Positions 7,319-15,002 of a stretch of DNA of 18,971 bases are shown here, one piece after another (the stretch's first letter is position 1; the number at the start of each line of letters is the position of its first letter). Source of the stretch: DATIHQ01 sp035480535 (GTDB taxonomy: Bacteria; Chlamydiota; Chlamydiia; Chlamydiales; SM23-39); the NCBI GenBank assembly GCA_035480535.1, contig DATIHQ010000056.1, positions 1-18,971 of the forward strand, written 5' to 3'. The notes beneath the pieces were generated by a model. That model did no database searches and was not told the DNA's origin. It saw only the letters and a list, made by a program, of their open reading frames with translations. Both the position numbers and the translations under genes were made by a program.

Positions 7319-8136
7319 GGTGTTGGTTCCCAGGTAATGACAAAGGTGCCTTTTCCAGTAGGAGGATTTTCGGGACTTATTTTAATTTTTCTGTTTTCTT
7401 GGGTCAGAAATGAAATGACTTCGTCTTTTGTTAGGGAGGATATTTCATTAAACGACGAGACATCATTATAGGTTAAATAACCGCGCAATGAACAATTAAC
7501 TATATTTTTCAGATAATTCATCTGCTCTGATTTATCGATCTCGGATAATGCATAATTACTAATGACAAGATCATAAGAGTTTTCTGTATCTATTGCTGTG
7601 CTATCGAGACAAAAGGCATTCTCTACATGATTTTGACTTAAGTATTTAGCAATTAATGGCGTGCATTCTGGCAAATCGACAATTGTGTAGCTTTTAAACG
7701 GGCACAGATCGCGTAAGATCTTGCACTGGCCTCCAAATCCACCCCCAATCTCTACGATGCGAAAGTTTTTCAGATCTCCGAATTCTTTTTGCAAATCGCC
7801 TGCAGTTTTTACATAACGCAAAGTCGTCGGAGAAAGAGTCCCAATCGGAGGAAAATTCCAAGTGACGGGTTCCCCCAGTCGATCTTCTTCTACAATTTGG
7901 GGAAACGCGGGAATAAAATAGGGATATTCTTTGAGGATCGCATCTGCGTAAGTGAGACCTTGTTCATAATCTACAGTCTCCACAATCCAACGACAAGGGT
8001 CGGCTCTCCGAAAATGTTGGAAAATAGATTGATCTTGAGCAGCCTGCAGACACCATTGGGGGTAGCTTGTCATTTGCGTCACACTTTTCGCCTGAAGATG
8101 AAAGCTAACAAATAGAGATAGGATTATGGGCAACAT
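7315..8136 (-). CDS. Putative sugar O-methyltransferase (NanM-type) with signal peptide
   Basis: This is a 273-aa protein with leader MLPIILSLFVSFHLQA, then KS. It resembles the bacterial putative sugar O-methyltransferases found in polysaccharide and nanchangmycin-type clusters. An N-terminal helical region (25-120) includes GTLSPTTLRYVKTAGDL. It is followed by SAM motif I VEIGGGFGGQCKIL (128-141), the post-I YTIVDLPE (150-157) and YDLVISNYALSEI (188-200). It is the first gene of a minus-strand pair, overlapping the next gene by ATGA. AGG lies 5 nt before the ATG. The start codon is only 8 bp from the left arm of the inverted-repeat element at 8145. A promoter-like TTGCGG-17-TATGTT reads out of that arm and its -10 overlaps the start codon, so the true start could differ. 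The next Met is residue 22 and would lose the leader. The region is strongly AT-rich (about 28% GC in line 7501-7560). Confidence 0.8.
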   Translation of the reverse strand: MLPIILSLFVSFHLQAKSVTQMTSYPQWCLQAAQDQSIFQHFRRADPCRWIVETVDYEQGLTYADAILKEYPYFIPAFPQIVEEDRLGEPVTWNFPPIGTLSPTTLRYVKTAGDLQKEFGDLKNFRIVEIGGGFGGQCKILRDLCPFKSYTIVDLPECTPLIAKYLSQNHVENAFCLDSTAIDTENSYDLVISNYALSEIDKSEQMNYLKNIVNCSLRGYLTYNDVSSFNEISSLTKDEVISFLTQENRKIKISPENPPTGKGTFVITWEPTP

Positions 8137-8144
8137 AAAGACCT

Positions 8145-8339
8145 ATGAACCTATCCGCAAATTATAACGTCGGTCTTCGGAAGCTTTTTGGCCCCAGCGC
8201 CCCAAAGCGTTCCGCTTCGGGGACCCCTTCAGCGTTCGCTCTCGCCAACTTATTCAAGTTGGCTTCGAGTCTCCACGCTGCACTGGGTCTCAAAAATCTT
8301 CTCGAATCCCTAAACCCTCTACTTTGCGAATAGGTTCAT
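8145..8339. repeat. 195-bp inverted-repeat element with three internal hairpins (MITE-like or structured regulatory element)
   Basis: The ends are 17-bp inverted repeats: ATGAACCTATCCGCAAA (8145-8161) and the complement of ATGAACCTATTCGCAAA (8323-8339), with 16/17 matching. Inside are CCCCAAAGCG-TTC-CGCTTCGGGG (8200-8222, 9/10 stem), AGCG-TT-CGCT (8231-8240) and GCCAACTT-ATTC-AAGTTGGC (8244-8263, perfect 8-bp stem). No obvious direct-repeat target duplication flanks it. It occupies the gap between two divergent genes, so it is not a terminator of either. A 62-codon open frame spans it but lacks a ribosome site and any protein-like features. It could be a non-autonomous mobile element, a regulatory island or a small RNA gene; no second copy is visible in this window. 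Confidence 0.6.
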
Positions 8340-8378
8340 TTTAGGGTATGCTGTATAAATATTCAATTTGATAGGGAG
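8324..8378 (+). promoter_or_regulatory. Candidate promoter and ribosome site for the 8386-9908 operon
   Basis: TTGCGA (8324-8329), lying inside the right arm of the inverted-repeat element, is followed after 17 bp by TATGCT (8347-8352), a plausible -35/-10 pair. An alternative -10, TATAAA (8354-8359), has a poor 24-bp spacing. AGGGAG (8373-8378) is a good Shine-Dalgarno 7 nt before ATG 8386 and decides that start over an upstream in-frame codon at 8368. Confidence 0.4.
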
Positions 8379-8385
8379 AACACTC

Positions 8386-8994
8386 ATGAGATTTCTGTTT
8401 CTTGCATTCCTTCTTATTGGTTTTAAGGTGTTTGGAAACCTTTCCGCATTTCATGACTCTACTCTTGACAACCGTTTGAATGTGGTAAAGAACAATAGAG
8501 AGGGGAAACGGATATTCTTCGAAACCGGTACTGCAGGAGGAGGAGGAGTCTACATGGCGATTCTCGCTGGGTATGAAGAGATTTATTCTGGCGAAATCAA
8601 TCCAGAATTATATAACTGTGCGCTTTCTCGATTGAAAGAGGAGAGAAATGTCCACCTCTATTTAGGAGATTCAGCTCAAATTCTCGAAAGAGTTCTTCCG
8701 TTAATCGATGAACCCGTCCTATTTTGGCTGGATGCACATTGCCCGGGAGAAGGGCTTCATCTTTCAGAAAATTGTCCGGTACTTCGAGAACTCCAAGCGA
8801 TTGGTGCGCATTCTATTAAAACTCACACCATTCTGGTAGACGATGTCCGAGTTTTTGGCACCCATTTCTACGATTACATCCCCCTTTCTGCTGTGGTCGA
8901 TGCCATTATGAAAATCAATCCAGACTATGTGATTTCTTTCGAGGATGGTTTTGTAAAAAATGATGTGCTCGTTGCGAAGATTCTTCCGAAATAG
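8386..8994 (+). CDS. Small SAM methyltransferase-like protein with signal peptide
   Basis: This is a 202-aa protein. ATG 8386 has AGGGAG at ideal spacing. The leader MRFLFLAFLLIGFKVFG is followed by a Rossmann-like domain: NNREGKRIFFETGTAGGGGVYMAI (37-60) with a glycine-rich SAM loop, YSGEINPELY (67-76), LYLGDSAQIL (91-100), VLFWLDAHCPGEG (111-123) and THTILVDDVRVFG (147-159). The D116/H118 and D152/D153 pairs look like metal or acceptor-binding acids. It resembles uncharacterised bacterial class I methyltransferases of sugar clusters. The paralogue at 11323-11895 has lost these residues. It is first in an operon with the glycosyltransferase 8 bp downstream. Confidence 0.72.
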   Translation: MRFLFLAFLLIGFKVFGNLSAFHDSTLDNRLNVVKNNREGKRIFFETGTAGGGGVYMAILAGYEEIYSGEINPELYNCALSRLKEERNVHLYLGDSAQILERVLPLIDEPVLFWLDAHCPGEGLHLSENCPVLRELQAIGAHSIKTHTILVDDVRVFGTHFYDYIPLSAVVDAIMKINPDYVISFEDGFVKNDVLVAKILPK

Positions 8995-9002
8995 AGGTGG
9001 AA

Positions 9003-9908
9003 ATGAATAAAATCCCGATGATCTGTTTGTTCTTATTATCCATTCATCAAATTTATGCTAAAGTGTTGATTATCATACCTGTTTACAATAGACCCGACTT
9101 TATAGAATGGCAATGTAATTTATTTAAAAAATTTTTGAAAGATGATTATGAAATAAAGATGTTTAATGACGCTGATAATGATCCGATGCAACAAGCCATT
9201 GAACAGACTTGCGCAAATCTTGGGATCACATGTATTCGCGTTCCGCAGAACCTTCACAATATAGATCCAAATTGCTATCGCGCATCAGCCAGTTTTAGGC
9301 ATGGAGAAGTTTTGCAATTTGCTTTTGACAATTATGGATATGACCACGATGACATTGTCGCCGTATTTGATTCTGATGTGTTTCTAATTCATGAATGGAA
9401 TATCCGGGATTACATGAGAGATTATGATTTAAATGCTGCCGTTGTATGGGGCGATCCCAATGCGATGATAACGGGATCTTGTGTTCATTTTCTTATCATG
9501 AATATGCCCAAATTAGAACATCGAAGATCTTTTGGATTTCGAGCAAAATTTGAAAATGGAGGATTTGAAGAACCTGGCGGCGATGGTCTGGGCTATTTCA
9601 AGGCACATCCCGACTTGAACATCAAATGTTCCTCTAGTTTAGCCGGGGTTCGTTCCTCAGAAGCACTGAATCTCAATGCCGCCGAAGATGTAGGAGTTCA
9701 ATTAGAATCAAGAGGATATACTCCCGCGGAAATAGATCTAATCCTTTCCATCCGCAATTCTAACGTGTATTGCGATATTGGTTTTTGGGACACCAATCTT
9801 TTCTTAGACTATAAACATGGATCTGGTTGGAATGGTCCAACAGGGCAAATGGTAGAAACGAAGAATAGGCTTGTAGGCAAGTTCATCCATTCCTTGTTAG
9901 GGCAATAA
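9003..9908 (+). CDS. GT-A-fold glycosyltransferase with signal peptide (paralogue 1)
   Basis: This is a 301-aa protein. ATG 9003 follows GAGG with a 5-nt gap; a GTG two codons earlier is an alternative. The leader MNKIPMICLFLLSIHQIYA precedes KVLIIIPVYNRPDF (20-33), the classic first strand of a GT-A domain at the place where cytosolic enzymes begin. FNDAD, a conserved SASFRHGEVLQFAF (95-108) and the metal-binding DSD (123-125, in VAVFDSDVFL) follow. The C-terminal part holds CDIGFWDTNLFLDYKHGSGW, nearly the same in the paralogue at 15003 (about half identical overall). The donor nucleotide sugar is not predictable. It is the second gene after the methyltransferase at 8386, and its 3' end overlaps the convergent FkbM gene by 12 bp. 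Confidence 0.8.
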   Translation: MNKIPMICLFLLSIHQIYAKVLIIIPVYNRPDFIEWQCNLFKKFLKDDYEIKMFNDADNDPMQQAIEQTCANLGITCIRVPQNLHNIDPNCYRASASFRHGEVLQFAFDNYGYDHDDIVAVFDSDVFLIHEWNIRDYMRDYDLNAAVVWGDPNAMITGSCVHFLIMNMPKLEHRRSFGFRAKFENGGFEEPGGDGLGYFKAHPDLNIKCSSSLAGVRSSEALNLNAAEDVGVQLESRGYTPAEIDLILSIRNSNVYCDIGFWDTNLFLDYKHGSGWNGPTGQMVETKNRLVGKFIHSLLGQ

Positions 9909-10673
9909 GAGCTCCTTGCGGACAAAGAGCCCATCGCCAAAAAATTGAGCATTGTCAGGAAAATCGAAATTCCCTCCGATTAGGACAAATCCTTGAGTGT
10001 CGAGCCAATCTTTGACCTCTCGGTAGAGAGGCTGCCCTTCATAGGCCTCCGCAAATTCTAATTCGGTTAAGATGACTGAGACCCCTTTGAGAAGGGTCGT
10101 AGCCGCTTTTAGCGCGGGAAGCTCATATCCTTGCATATCCAGCCAAAGCATGTCGACCTTTTCGATTCCATGGATCTCCGACCAATGGTCCAAGGTGATC
10201 ATTTCTACTTCCTCGGTTCCTTGAAAGAGAGTACCAGAATAGTTGAGGTGTTCTTTGGGAGGATAGAAAGAGCTGGACATAGAGACGCGGTCTACCCACT
10301 CTTGCCCCTCTTCCGTAGAGAGATACATGGTTTTCTTTCCACAAGTTTCGCCGAGGCCGAGTTTGTAGGCAGAAATATTCGAAATGCCTCGAACGCGATC
10401 AGAGGTAATGTTGAAGAGCCGCTCCACTGGCTCAAAGCAATAAACATGCCCTTTTGGCCAAAGTTTTGCGAGAGCGCAACTCTCATTTCCATCATAGGCG
10501 CCCGCTTCTACAATAATGGGATCTTCTGGAAGATACTGCTTTGCGATCGCAATGCTTTCTATGGGAGCGTCAAACTGACGATAAGGATTCGGACGCCTCT
10601 CTTCTGTGAAATGCTTTTTGGCAAATAAACTGGAAACAAATAGACTCATTATGAACAAATTACGAACAAGCAT
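9897..10673 (-). CDS. FkbM-family methyltransferase with signal peptide (paralogue C of the 3870 gene)
   Basis: This is a 258-aa protein with leader MLVRNLFIMSLFVSSLFA, then KKH. The SAM motif VEAGAYDGNES is at 55-65, with CFEPVERL after it and WLDMQGYE in the second half, as in the 3870-4655 protein. Long blocks are identical between the two, including the WVDRVSMSSSFY stretch and the region around EAYEGQPLY. The family transfers methyl from SAM to a hydroxyl, here probably on a sugar. It is the last gene of the five-gene minus-strand operon, 8 bp after the putative GT; GGATCC precedes the ATG. The 3' end overlaps the convergent GT by 12 bp. Having two near-identical FkbM enzymes suggests recent duplication, or different acceptor positions. 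Confidence 0.88.
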   Translation of the reverse strand: MLVRNLFIMSLFVSSLFAKKHFTEERRPNPYRQFDAPIESIAIAKQYLPEDPIIVEAGAYDGNESCALAKLWPKGHVYCFEPVERLFNITSDRVRGISNISAYKLGLGETCGKKTMYLSTEEGQEWVDRVSMSSSFYPPKEHLNYSGTLFQGTEEVEMITLDHWSEIHGIEKVDMLWLDMQGYELPALKAATTLLKGVSVILTELEFAEAYEGQPLYREVKDWLDTQGFVLIGGNFDFPDNAQFFGDGLFVRKELLLP

Positions 10674-10681
10674 GGGATCCT

Positions 10682-11323
10682 TTAATATGCATGGGTTTCA
10701 TCAATTCCATTGATTCTCGCTAAAACATCCAACTTCTCGAGGACTAAGGCGTGGAGATTATTTTCGATAATATACTTAGCCAAAATCTCTTCGATTGCAA
10801 TTCGATCGTTATTCATCGAATCGGGATTGGCCGCTTCGAACATCTTCTTAAAATGTTTCCACTTCATTGCAAAACAGCCAGTGAATTCAAACCATCCATT
10901 TCCAAACCATTTTTTGATATAGACGTCATAATCGGGGTTCTCGCGGATGATCTTAAAGAGCGTTGGCTGGAAAAGCCAGTAGCGGCCCGTGAGTTTGACC
11001 ACGACATCTTCGTCAGCGAAGGAAAAGTGGGGAAAGCAGGTGCGGATCGAGAGGAGTTCATTCGCCCCTAGATTGTGCATATATTTATTTTGATGGGGAT
11101 AGAGAACGCGATTTGAAATGTCGTTATAGAAAGAGTGGTCGATGTGGGTCGCTTCAATGATCCAAGGATCAAAACCATAGTTCTTTAATGCATTAAAGCT
11201 CCTCAGATACTCCCCTTTTCTGGCTGGAAAATTCCGAGGGATCAGAGCGCTTGTGTAAATGACGTGGATTTCAGCAGAAAGCAGTGAGGTGAAGAGAAGA
11301 CAAATTCCCAGGAGCGATCTCAT
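10682..11323 (-). CDS. Small putative glycosyltransferase with signal peptide
   Basis: This is a 213-aa protein with a leader MRSLLGICLLFTSLLSA, then EIHVIYTS as the first strand. The most informative segment is DEDVVVKLTGRYWLF (104-118). A K-(L/I)-(T/S)-GRY motif following an acidic turn is seen in several bacterial GT-A-like proteins of lipopolysaccharide and capsule loci. FTGCFAMKWKHFKKMF follows. It is shorter than a full GT-A enzyme (about 250-300 aa), so it may be a minimal or partner protein. It is coupled to the preceding gene by TAATG (1-bp overlap at 11323) and lies 8 bp before the FkbM gene. Function is uncertain; a glycosyltransferase is a plausible reading, not a firm one. Confidence 0.6.
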   Translation of the reverse strand: MRSLLGICLLFTSLLSAEIHVIYTSALIPRNFPARKGEYLRSFNALKNYGFDPWIIEATHIDHSFYNDISNRVLYPHQNKYMHNLGANELLSIRTCFPHFSFADEDVVVKLTGRYWLFQPTLFKIIRENPDYDVYIKKWFGNGWFEFTGCFAMKWKHFKKMFEAANPDSMNNDRIAIEEILAKYIIENNLHALVLEKLDVLARINGIDETHAY

Positions 11324-11895
11324 TATTTTTTCCCTACTTTGGCTACCAGGATATGGCCGTTATCTTGTGAGGTAATCTCATAATCGGGGTTGATTGTTTT
11401 AATCTCCTCAGTCAACTGATTCAAAGTGAGAAAGTCGAAGGCAGCCGTCCCAATCAAGTGGGCATCGCCGATGAGAATCGTATGCGTTTTAATGGGGTGG
11501 TTGCCAATAGCGGCGAGTTCGCGGAGGATGGGTGATTTCTCACGCATCTCTTGTGCCCATATAGAGAAAGGGGTTTTTCGAAATACATTCAGCCAAAAAA
11601 GGACAGGCTCTTGAATCGAGGAGAGAATGGCGATCAGGATCGGGGGAGAATCGCTGTAATATAAGTGGACATTTGGGCGGTTCCCAAATCGCTCGATGGT
11701 TGCAAGATGTTCTTCTACGTAGAGATCGATGGCATGGATCTCCTCAAAACCAGCTCGGAGGGCGCTCTCGAGAGGAACAGCCTCTTTCGAGGAGTCGGTA
11801 GAGATGAAGATGCGCTTGCCTTCTCGGTTATTTTGGATGCTCTCCCCTGCAAAAAGAGCAACTAAAGGAAAAAGGAGAAGGAATATATTTCTCAA
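11323..11895 (-). CDS. Degenerate paralogue of the 8386 methyltransferase, with signal peptide
   Basis: This is a 190-aa protein with leader MRNIFLLLFPLVALFAG. It shares with the 8386-8994 protein the segments NNREGKRIF (22-30), the GFEEI region, RPNVHLYYSDS, EPVLFWL (96-102), PILRELAAIG and HPIKTHTIL (133-141), and a common C-terminal pattern ending in LVAK. The catalytic-type residues differ: the glycine-rich ETGTAGGGG is STDSSKEAV, LDAHCPG is LNVFRKT and VDDVR is IGDAH. The frame is intact and both junctions are coupled (ATGA with the gene before, TAATG with the gene after), so it is a maintained gene, not a wreck. It probably cannot bind SAM in the usual way. It could be a structural or regulatory partner, or a repurposed binding protein. 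Confidence 0.7.
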   Translation of the reverse strand: MRNIFLLLFPLVALFAGESIQNNREGKRIFISTDSSKEAVPLESALRAGFEEIHAIDLYVEEHLATIERFGNRPNVHLYYSDSPPILIAILSSIQEPVLFWLNVFRKTPFSIWAQEMREKSPILRELAAIGNHPIKTHTILIGDAHLIGTAAFDFLTLNQLTEEIKTINPDYEITSQDNGHILVAKVGKK

Positions 11896-12806
11896 TAGGG
11901 GTTCTCTCGTAAGAACAAGTTGGTGTAAGAGGTAAATTTACATTGATGCGCATCCTCTCCGCATAGATAGAGAATTTTTTGAGAACTATATCTTTGTCGG
12001 ACGAGTTGGTAATAACGAAGACCGCGGTGAATGGAGCCGTAAATGATGAGATCGAATTCTCGGTTCATAATCCGCTGTTCGATGTTTTCTCGATCAATGG
12101 GAAAATCCTCGACGATTTTGGTATAAGTGAATCCCTTCCCATATAAATCATGCTCATCGTGGGGATAGCTCGTGTAGATGTGCTCAATTTTTGGGACATC
12201 GATGACCCGATCTCCCAATAGCTCTTTGAATCCAATGAGTGTGCAGCAGCGGAGATAGTCGGGCGAAGGATTGTCGGTTAAGAAGAGGATTTTTCCTTTC
12301 CCCGTATATTGAACAGTATCGAGAATGGTTTTGGCCATATTCTTGGCTGTGAGCACGGTGCGAGTATATTTGAGCAACTCATTGAGAATCTGATAGTAGC
12401 GTTCCTTATCGAAAAGATTATGGTCGATACGACCGTGATAGACACCAGGCAAATGCATGGCTTCTAAGATGAGTTTTTTGGGCAAGAGAGCCATGGTCTT
12501 TGGAGGACAATTTTCGAGATCGAGAAAATAGGGAATGCAGCCATTTGCCAATATTTCATAGTGGCGCAGACAGTCCCATCCCCCCTTCATTTTCGTTAGC
12601 GCAAAATAGGAGCGTTGATAGCCATTATAATAGTCCGATTCCCTTTGGTAGATGTAGGTGCGAAAGTCGCTTGGGTCCATAAAAGCGAAGTCTCTATCCT
12701 TAGAGGGAATCTCTTTTACCATTTTAGTTTCAGAAATGGAAAATTGGATGGGATGGGGCTCCGAGAAAAGGAGAAGAGGAAGCAGAAGAGCCAGGATTTT
12801 GTTCAT
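11892..12806 (-). CDS. Exostosin/GT-B-like glycosyltransferase with signal peptide
   Basis: This is a 304-aa protein with leader MNKILALLLPLLLFSEP. The recognisable core is KGGWDCLRHYEILANGCIPYF (74-94), ending with the LDLENCPP segment. This is the nucleotide-binding loop pattern (W-D-x-x-R-x-x-E-x-x-x-x-G-x-x-P) of exostosin/GT47-like and related GT-B proteins. The position near the N-terminus is unusual, because that motif normally lies in the second half. The C-terminal 140 residues have a separate Rossmann-like character (GKILFLTDNPSP, FDLIIYGSIHRG, KILYLCGED) without an assigned family. The domain order is therefore swapped, or the protein combines half domains. It is coupled by ATGA overlaps to both neighbours in the five-gene operon. 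Confidence 0.65.
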   Translation of the reverse strand: MNKILALLLPLLLFSEPHPIQFSISETKMVKEIPSKDRDFAFMDPSDFRTYIYQRESDYYNGYQRSYFALTKMKGGWDCLRHYEILANGCIPYFLDLENCPPKTMALLPKKLILEAMHLPGVYHGRIDHNLFDKERYYQILNELLKYTRTVLTAKNMAKTILDTVQYTGKGKILFLTDNPSPDYLRCCTLIGFKELLGDRVIDVPKIEHIYTSYPHDEHDLYGKGFTYTKIVEDFPIDRENIEQRIMNREFDLIIYGSIHRGLRYYQLVRQRYSSQKILYLCGEDAHQCKFTSYTNLFLRENPY

Positions 12807-14890
12807 AGGTTAACCTTTTGCAATAATTTTAACGCATCGGATTTCTGCTCCAGTCGAAGAGCTGCACGTGCAGCGCGAAGATAAACAGAGAGAGGGAGCT
12901 CGGGTTGAAGTTCGAGCGCCTCGCAGTAAGATTTGAGGGCGGCGGCATTGCGCCCCTTGTTTTCTTGGTAGCGGGCATCGAGGAGGCGCTCAGCTTGCAC
13001 GCTTAAAAGAAACTGCCCTGAACGAACCCTCCCCTGGATGGAGGACATAAACTGATCTTTATTTGGTTTATAGTTTTCAACATAAGAAAGAGCTTCGGGA
13101 GATAACAGCTCTGGATATTCAAGAACCACTTGCCTTGGGCCTACATCGTGCAAATTTTTCCGAAGATCGTCGTACCACATATTCGAAGAGTCAGACCAGG
13201 TGCGATGCCGGTAAGCGCTGCCTGGATGAACATACCCTTTGTATCCGTTTGCCATGAAATCATAGCTGAACATCCAAGAATCATGGCCAGGCGCTTCAAG
13301 GCATCCCCCTGATTTTAACCAACTTTCTTTCGTATAAATTCGATTCCCTGCACAAAGGCCAATGTAGTTATCCCGCAACATCGATGCGAGTGTGATTTCA
13401 GAATTGGCCGGGCGAGAAAAGGAACTTGCGTCATTCGTCGATCTATAATCTTCAAAAAATCTGAGTTCTTGGAAAATGGCGACATCGTAGCCGCCATCGA
13501 TCATCCCCTGCAGCATGGGTTGAATGGTATTGGGCTCAAAGATGTCGTCTGAATCGGCATTGCAAATATAAGTCCCTCGCGCATAGGCCACAGCCCGATT
13601 TCGATTAGCGGGCGCCTTTAAATTCACCGGATTGCGGAAGGCAAAGAAATTGTCATGGAGCCTCTCATATTCCTGTAAAACTTCAAAGCTATGATCTTTA
13701 GAAGCATCGTCGATAGCGATCACTTCGAAGGGAAGGGTCAAATTTTGGCTATAAATCGAGTTGATTGTTTCGCGTACCGATCGCTCTCGATTGTGACAGG
13801 GAATAACGAACGAGAGAAGGGGCGTTTCTTTGCCTTTGGCCCTCTCGTTCATTTCCAGTTGCGCCTTTTCGATGCGGGGCAATAGGGCGGCGACTCTTTT
13901 TTCCTGAGGGCAGACCTCTTCCAAAAGATTTTGGATCAATTCGATGGGAGATTGTTCTTTTTCCAGCCATCCGACGATCTCTGCCAGCTTCTGCTGGGGC
14001 GAGCGATACTTTCGCTGCACGTCTCGGATCTTTTTAAGCCAGTAGTCGAAATACAATTTCTCAAGCCGGTAGCTCTTCCCCTTCATTTCGACATATTTTC
14101 CCTCGAGGAATTCAGGGGTGATTTCCGTCCAGTCGTTGACGATTAAAACAGGCAGCCCTTCATACAGGGGATCGAGCGTCGAGGTCTTAACGAGAGGAAA
14201 GCTTCCCATGTACATCGCTTCCCAGGTGCGATGGCAATCGAGCCCCCCTCCATGGGGACTTAAGACAAATTTTGATTGGGCTAGATCGCATAAGAATTGC
14301 GCATAGGGACGATAGGAGACCATAGTACAGAACGGGACATGGGCTCTGAAATAGTCATAAATGGGTTTGCGGACTGGAGGATTTGTTAAGGGATCGAAAT
14401 TGACATAGAGGAGGTATTTTATTTCTGGGTTTTGAGGGAGGGATTTCTTCGTATTGGAGATCGTCTCAGGATGATTCTTGCTATGATTCCAATGGCGATT
14501 GGAAATTCCGATGGGCAGAGGGAATAATTTCGGATGCCCAGCTATATCGGGATTTTGAGTGAACCAGGCGATGAGCTTTTCTTCTTCCAGCATAGAGCGG
14601 TATTCTGCTGGAGCTGGGAGGTCATGATTGAAGCTGATGAGAATGTAAGGAGACTGAATTTGGGGGTGGTAGCGATCGAAGAACTCCTTGATGTGGGAGA
14701 GATTGATGAAAATGGTGTCTCCCGGTTTCACTTTACCGGGGTCTAATGAAGGAGAATCTTCGTCAAAAATGTGATCGGAGACACAGCGGAAGGTGTCTCC
14801 TGATATGTAAGGGAGACTGTCAGGTCTTGGATCGGCAAAGCCAAAAGAGACTAAAATACAAAAGAAAAAGGCTATTTTTTGACGCAGCAT
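12803..14890 (-). CDS. Exported bifunctional glycosyltransferase: GT47/exostosin-like + GT2 + C-terminal TPR
   Basis: This is a 695-aa multidomain protein. Residues 1-19 are a leader ending GFA. About 40-290 form an exostosin-like GT-B unit with FVLSPHGGGLDCHRTWEAMY (208-227), followed by a GSFPLVK segment and DPLYEGLPVLIV. A charged linker (295-352) follows. About 358-560 form a GT2 domain: SFVIPCHNRERSVRETINSI (360-379), EVIAIDDASKDHS, NRAVAYARG, the DSD metal motif (446-448, in NADSDD) and GHDSWMFSYD near the catalytic-base position. Residues 635-695 look like one or two TPR helices (AALKSYCEALELQPELP and the following AARAALRLEQKSDALKLL). It would make two successive linkages. It is first in the five-gene operon. 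The spacing from AGGG to ATG 14890 is long. The exostosin half is paralogous to the partial gene at the right edge. Confidence 0.87.
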   Translation of the reverse strand: MLRQKIAFFFCILVSFGFADPRPDSLPYISGDTFRCVSDHIFDEDSPSLDPGKVKPGDTIFINLSHIKEFFDRYHPQIQSPYILISFNHDLPAPAEYRSMLEEEKLIAWFTQNPDIAGHPKLFPLPIGISNRHWNHSKNHPETISNTKKSLPQNPEIKYLLYVNFDPLTNPPVRKPIYDYFRAHVPFCTMVSYRPYAQFLCDLAQSKFVLSPHGGGLDCHRTWEAMYMGSFPLVKTSTLDPLYEGLPVLIVNDWTEITPEFLEGKYVEMKGKSYRLEKLYFDYWLKKIRDVQRKYRSPQQKLAEIVGWLEKEQSPIELIQNLLEEVCPQEKRVAALLPRIEKAQLEMNERAKGKETPLLSFVIPCHNRERSVRETINSIYSQNLTLPFEVIAIDDASKDHSFEVLQEYERLHDNFFAFRNPVNLKAPANRNRAVAYARGTYICNADSDDIFEPNTIQPMLQGMIDGGYDVAIFQELRFFEDYRSTNDASSFSRPANSEITLASMLRDNYIGLCAGNRIYTKESWLKSGGCLEAPGHDSWMFSYDFMANGYKGYVHPGSAYRHRTWSDSSNMWYDDLRKNLHDVGPRQVVLEYPELLSPEALSYVENYKPNKDQFMSSIQGRVRSGQFLLSVQAERLLDARYQENKGRNAAALKSYCEALELQPELPLSVYLRAARAALRLEQKSDALKLLQKVNL

Positions 14891-14950
14891 TTGTATAAGT
14901 CCCTATTTTTAAGAAGGAAAATTTAGCCTGAACAAAAATTTCATATCAAC

Positions 14951-14973
14951 TAAAATTTTTCTTGTGCTAAGGT
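14951..14973 (+). promoter_or_regulatory. Promoter-like motif upstream of the 15003 glycosyltransferase
   Basis: TAAAATTTTT (14951-14960) is followed 7 nt later by TAAGGT (14968-14973). At 1635 the same 10-mer is followed 8 nt later by TAGGAT, and the two regions share the pattern TTTTTnnTnnGCnnAGG. This suggests a shared promoter or regulator site. AAGGAG (14991-14996) then gives a strong ribosome site 6 nt before ATG 15003. Assignment rests on similarity between two sites only. Confidence 0.35.
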
Positions 14974-15002
14974 CATGGGTCTTTTTGAAAAAGGAGCCCA
15001 CT

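Noticed and set aside
8200..8263. CRISPR-like or tRNA-like structure in the hairpin run
   Set aside because: The stem-loops differ from each other, there are no direct repeats with spacers, and no cloverleaf or CCA-proximal acceptor stem can be formed.
8145..8333. 62-codon plus-strand frame inside the inverted-repeat element
   Set aside because: The start codon is part of the terminal repeat, there is no ribosome site, and the sequence is explained by hairpins.
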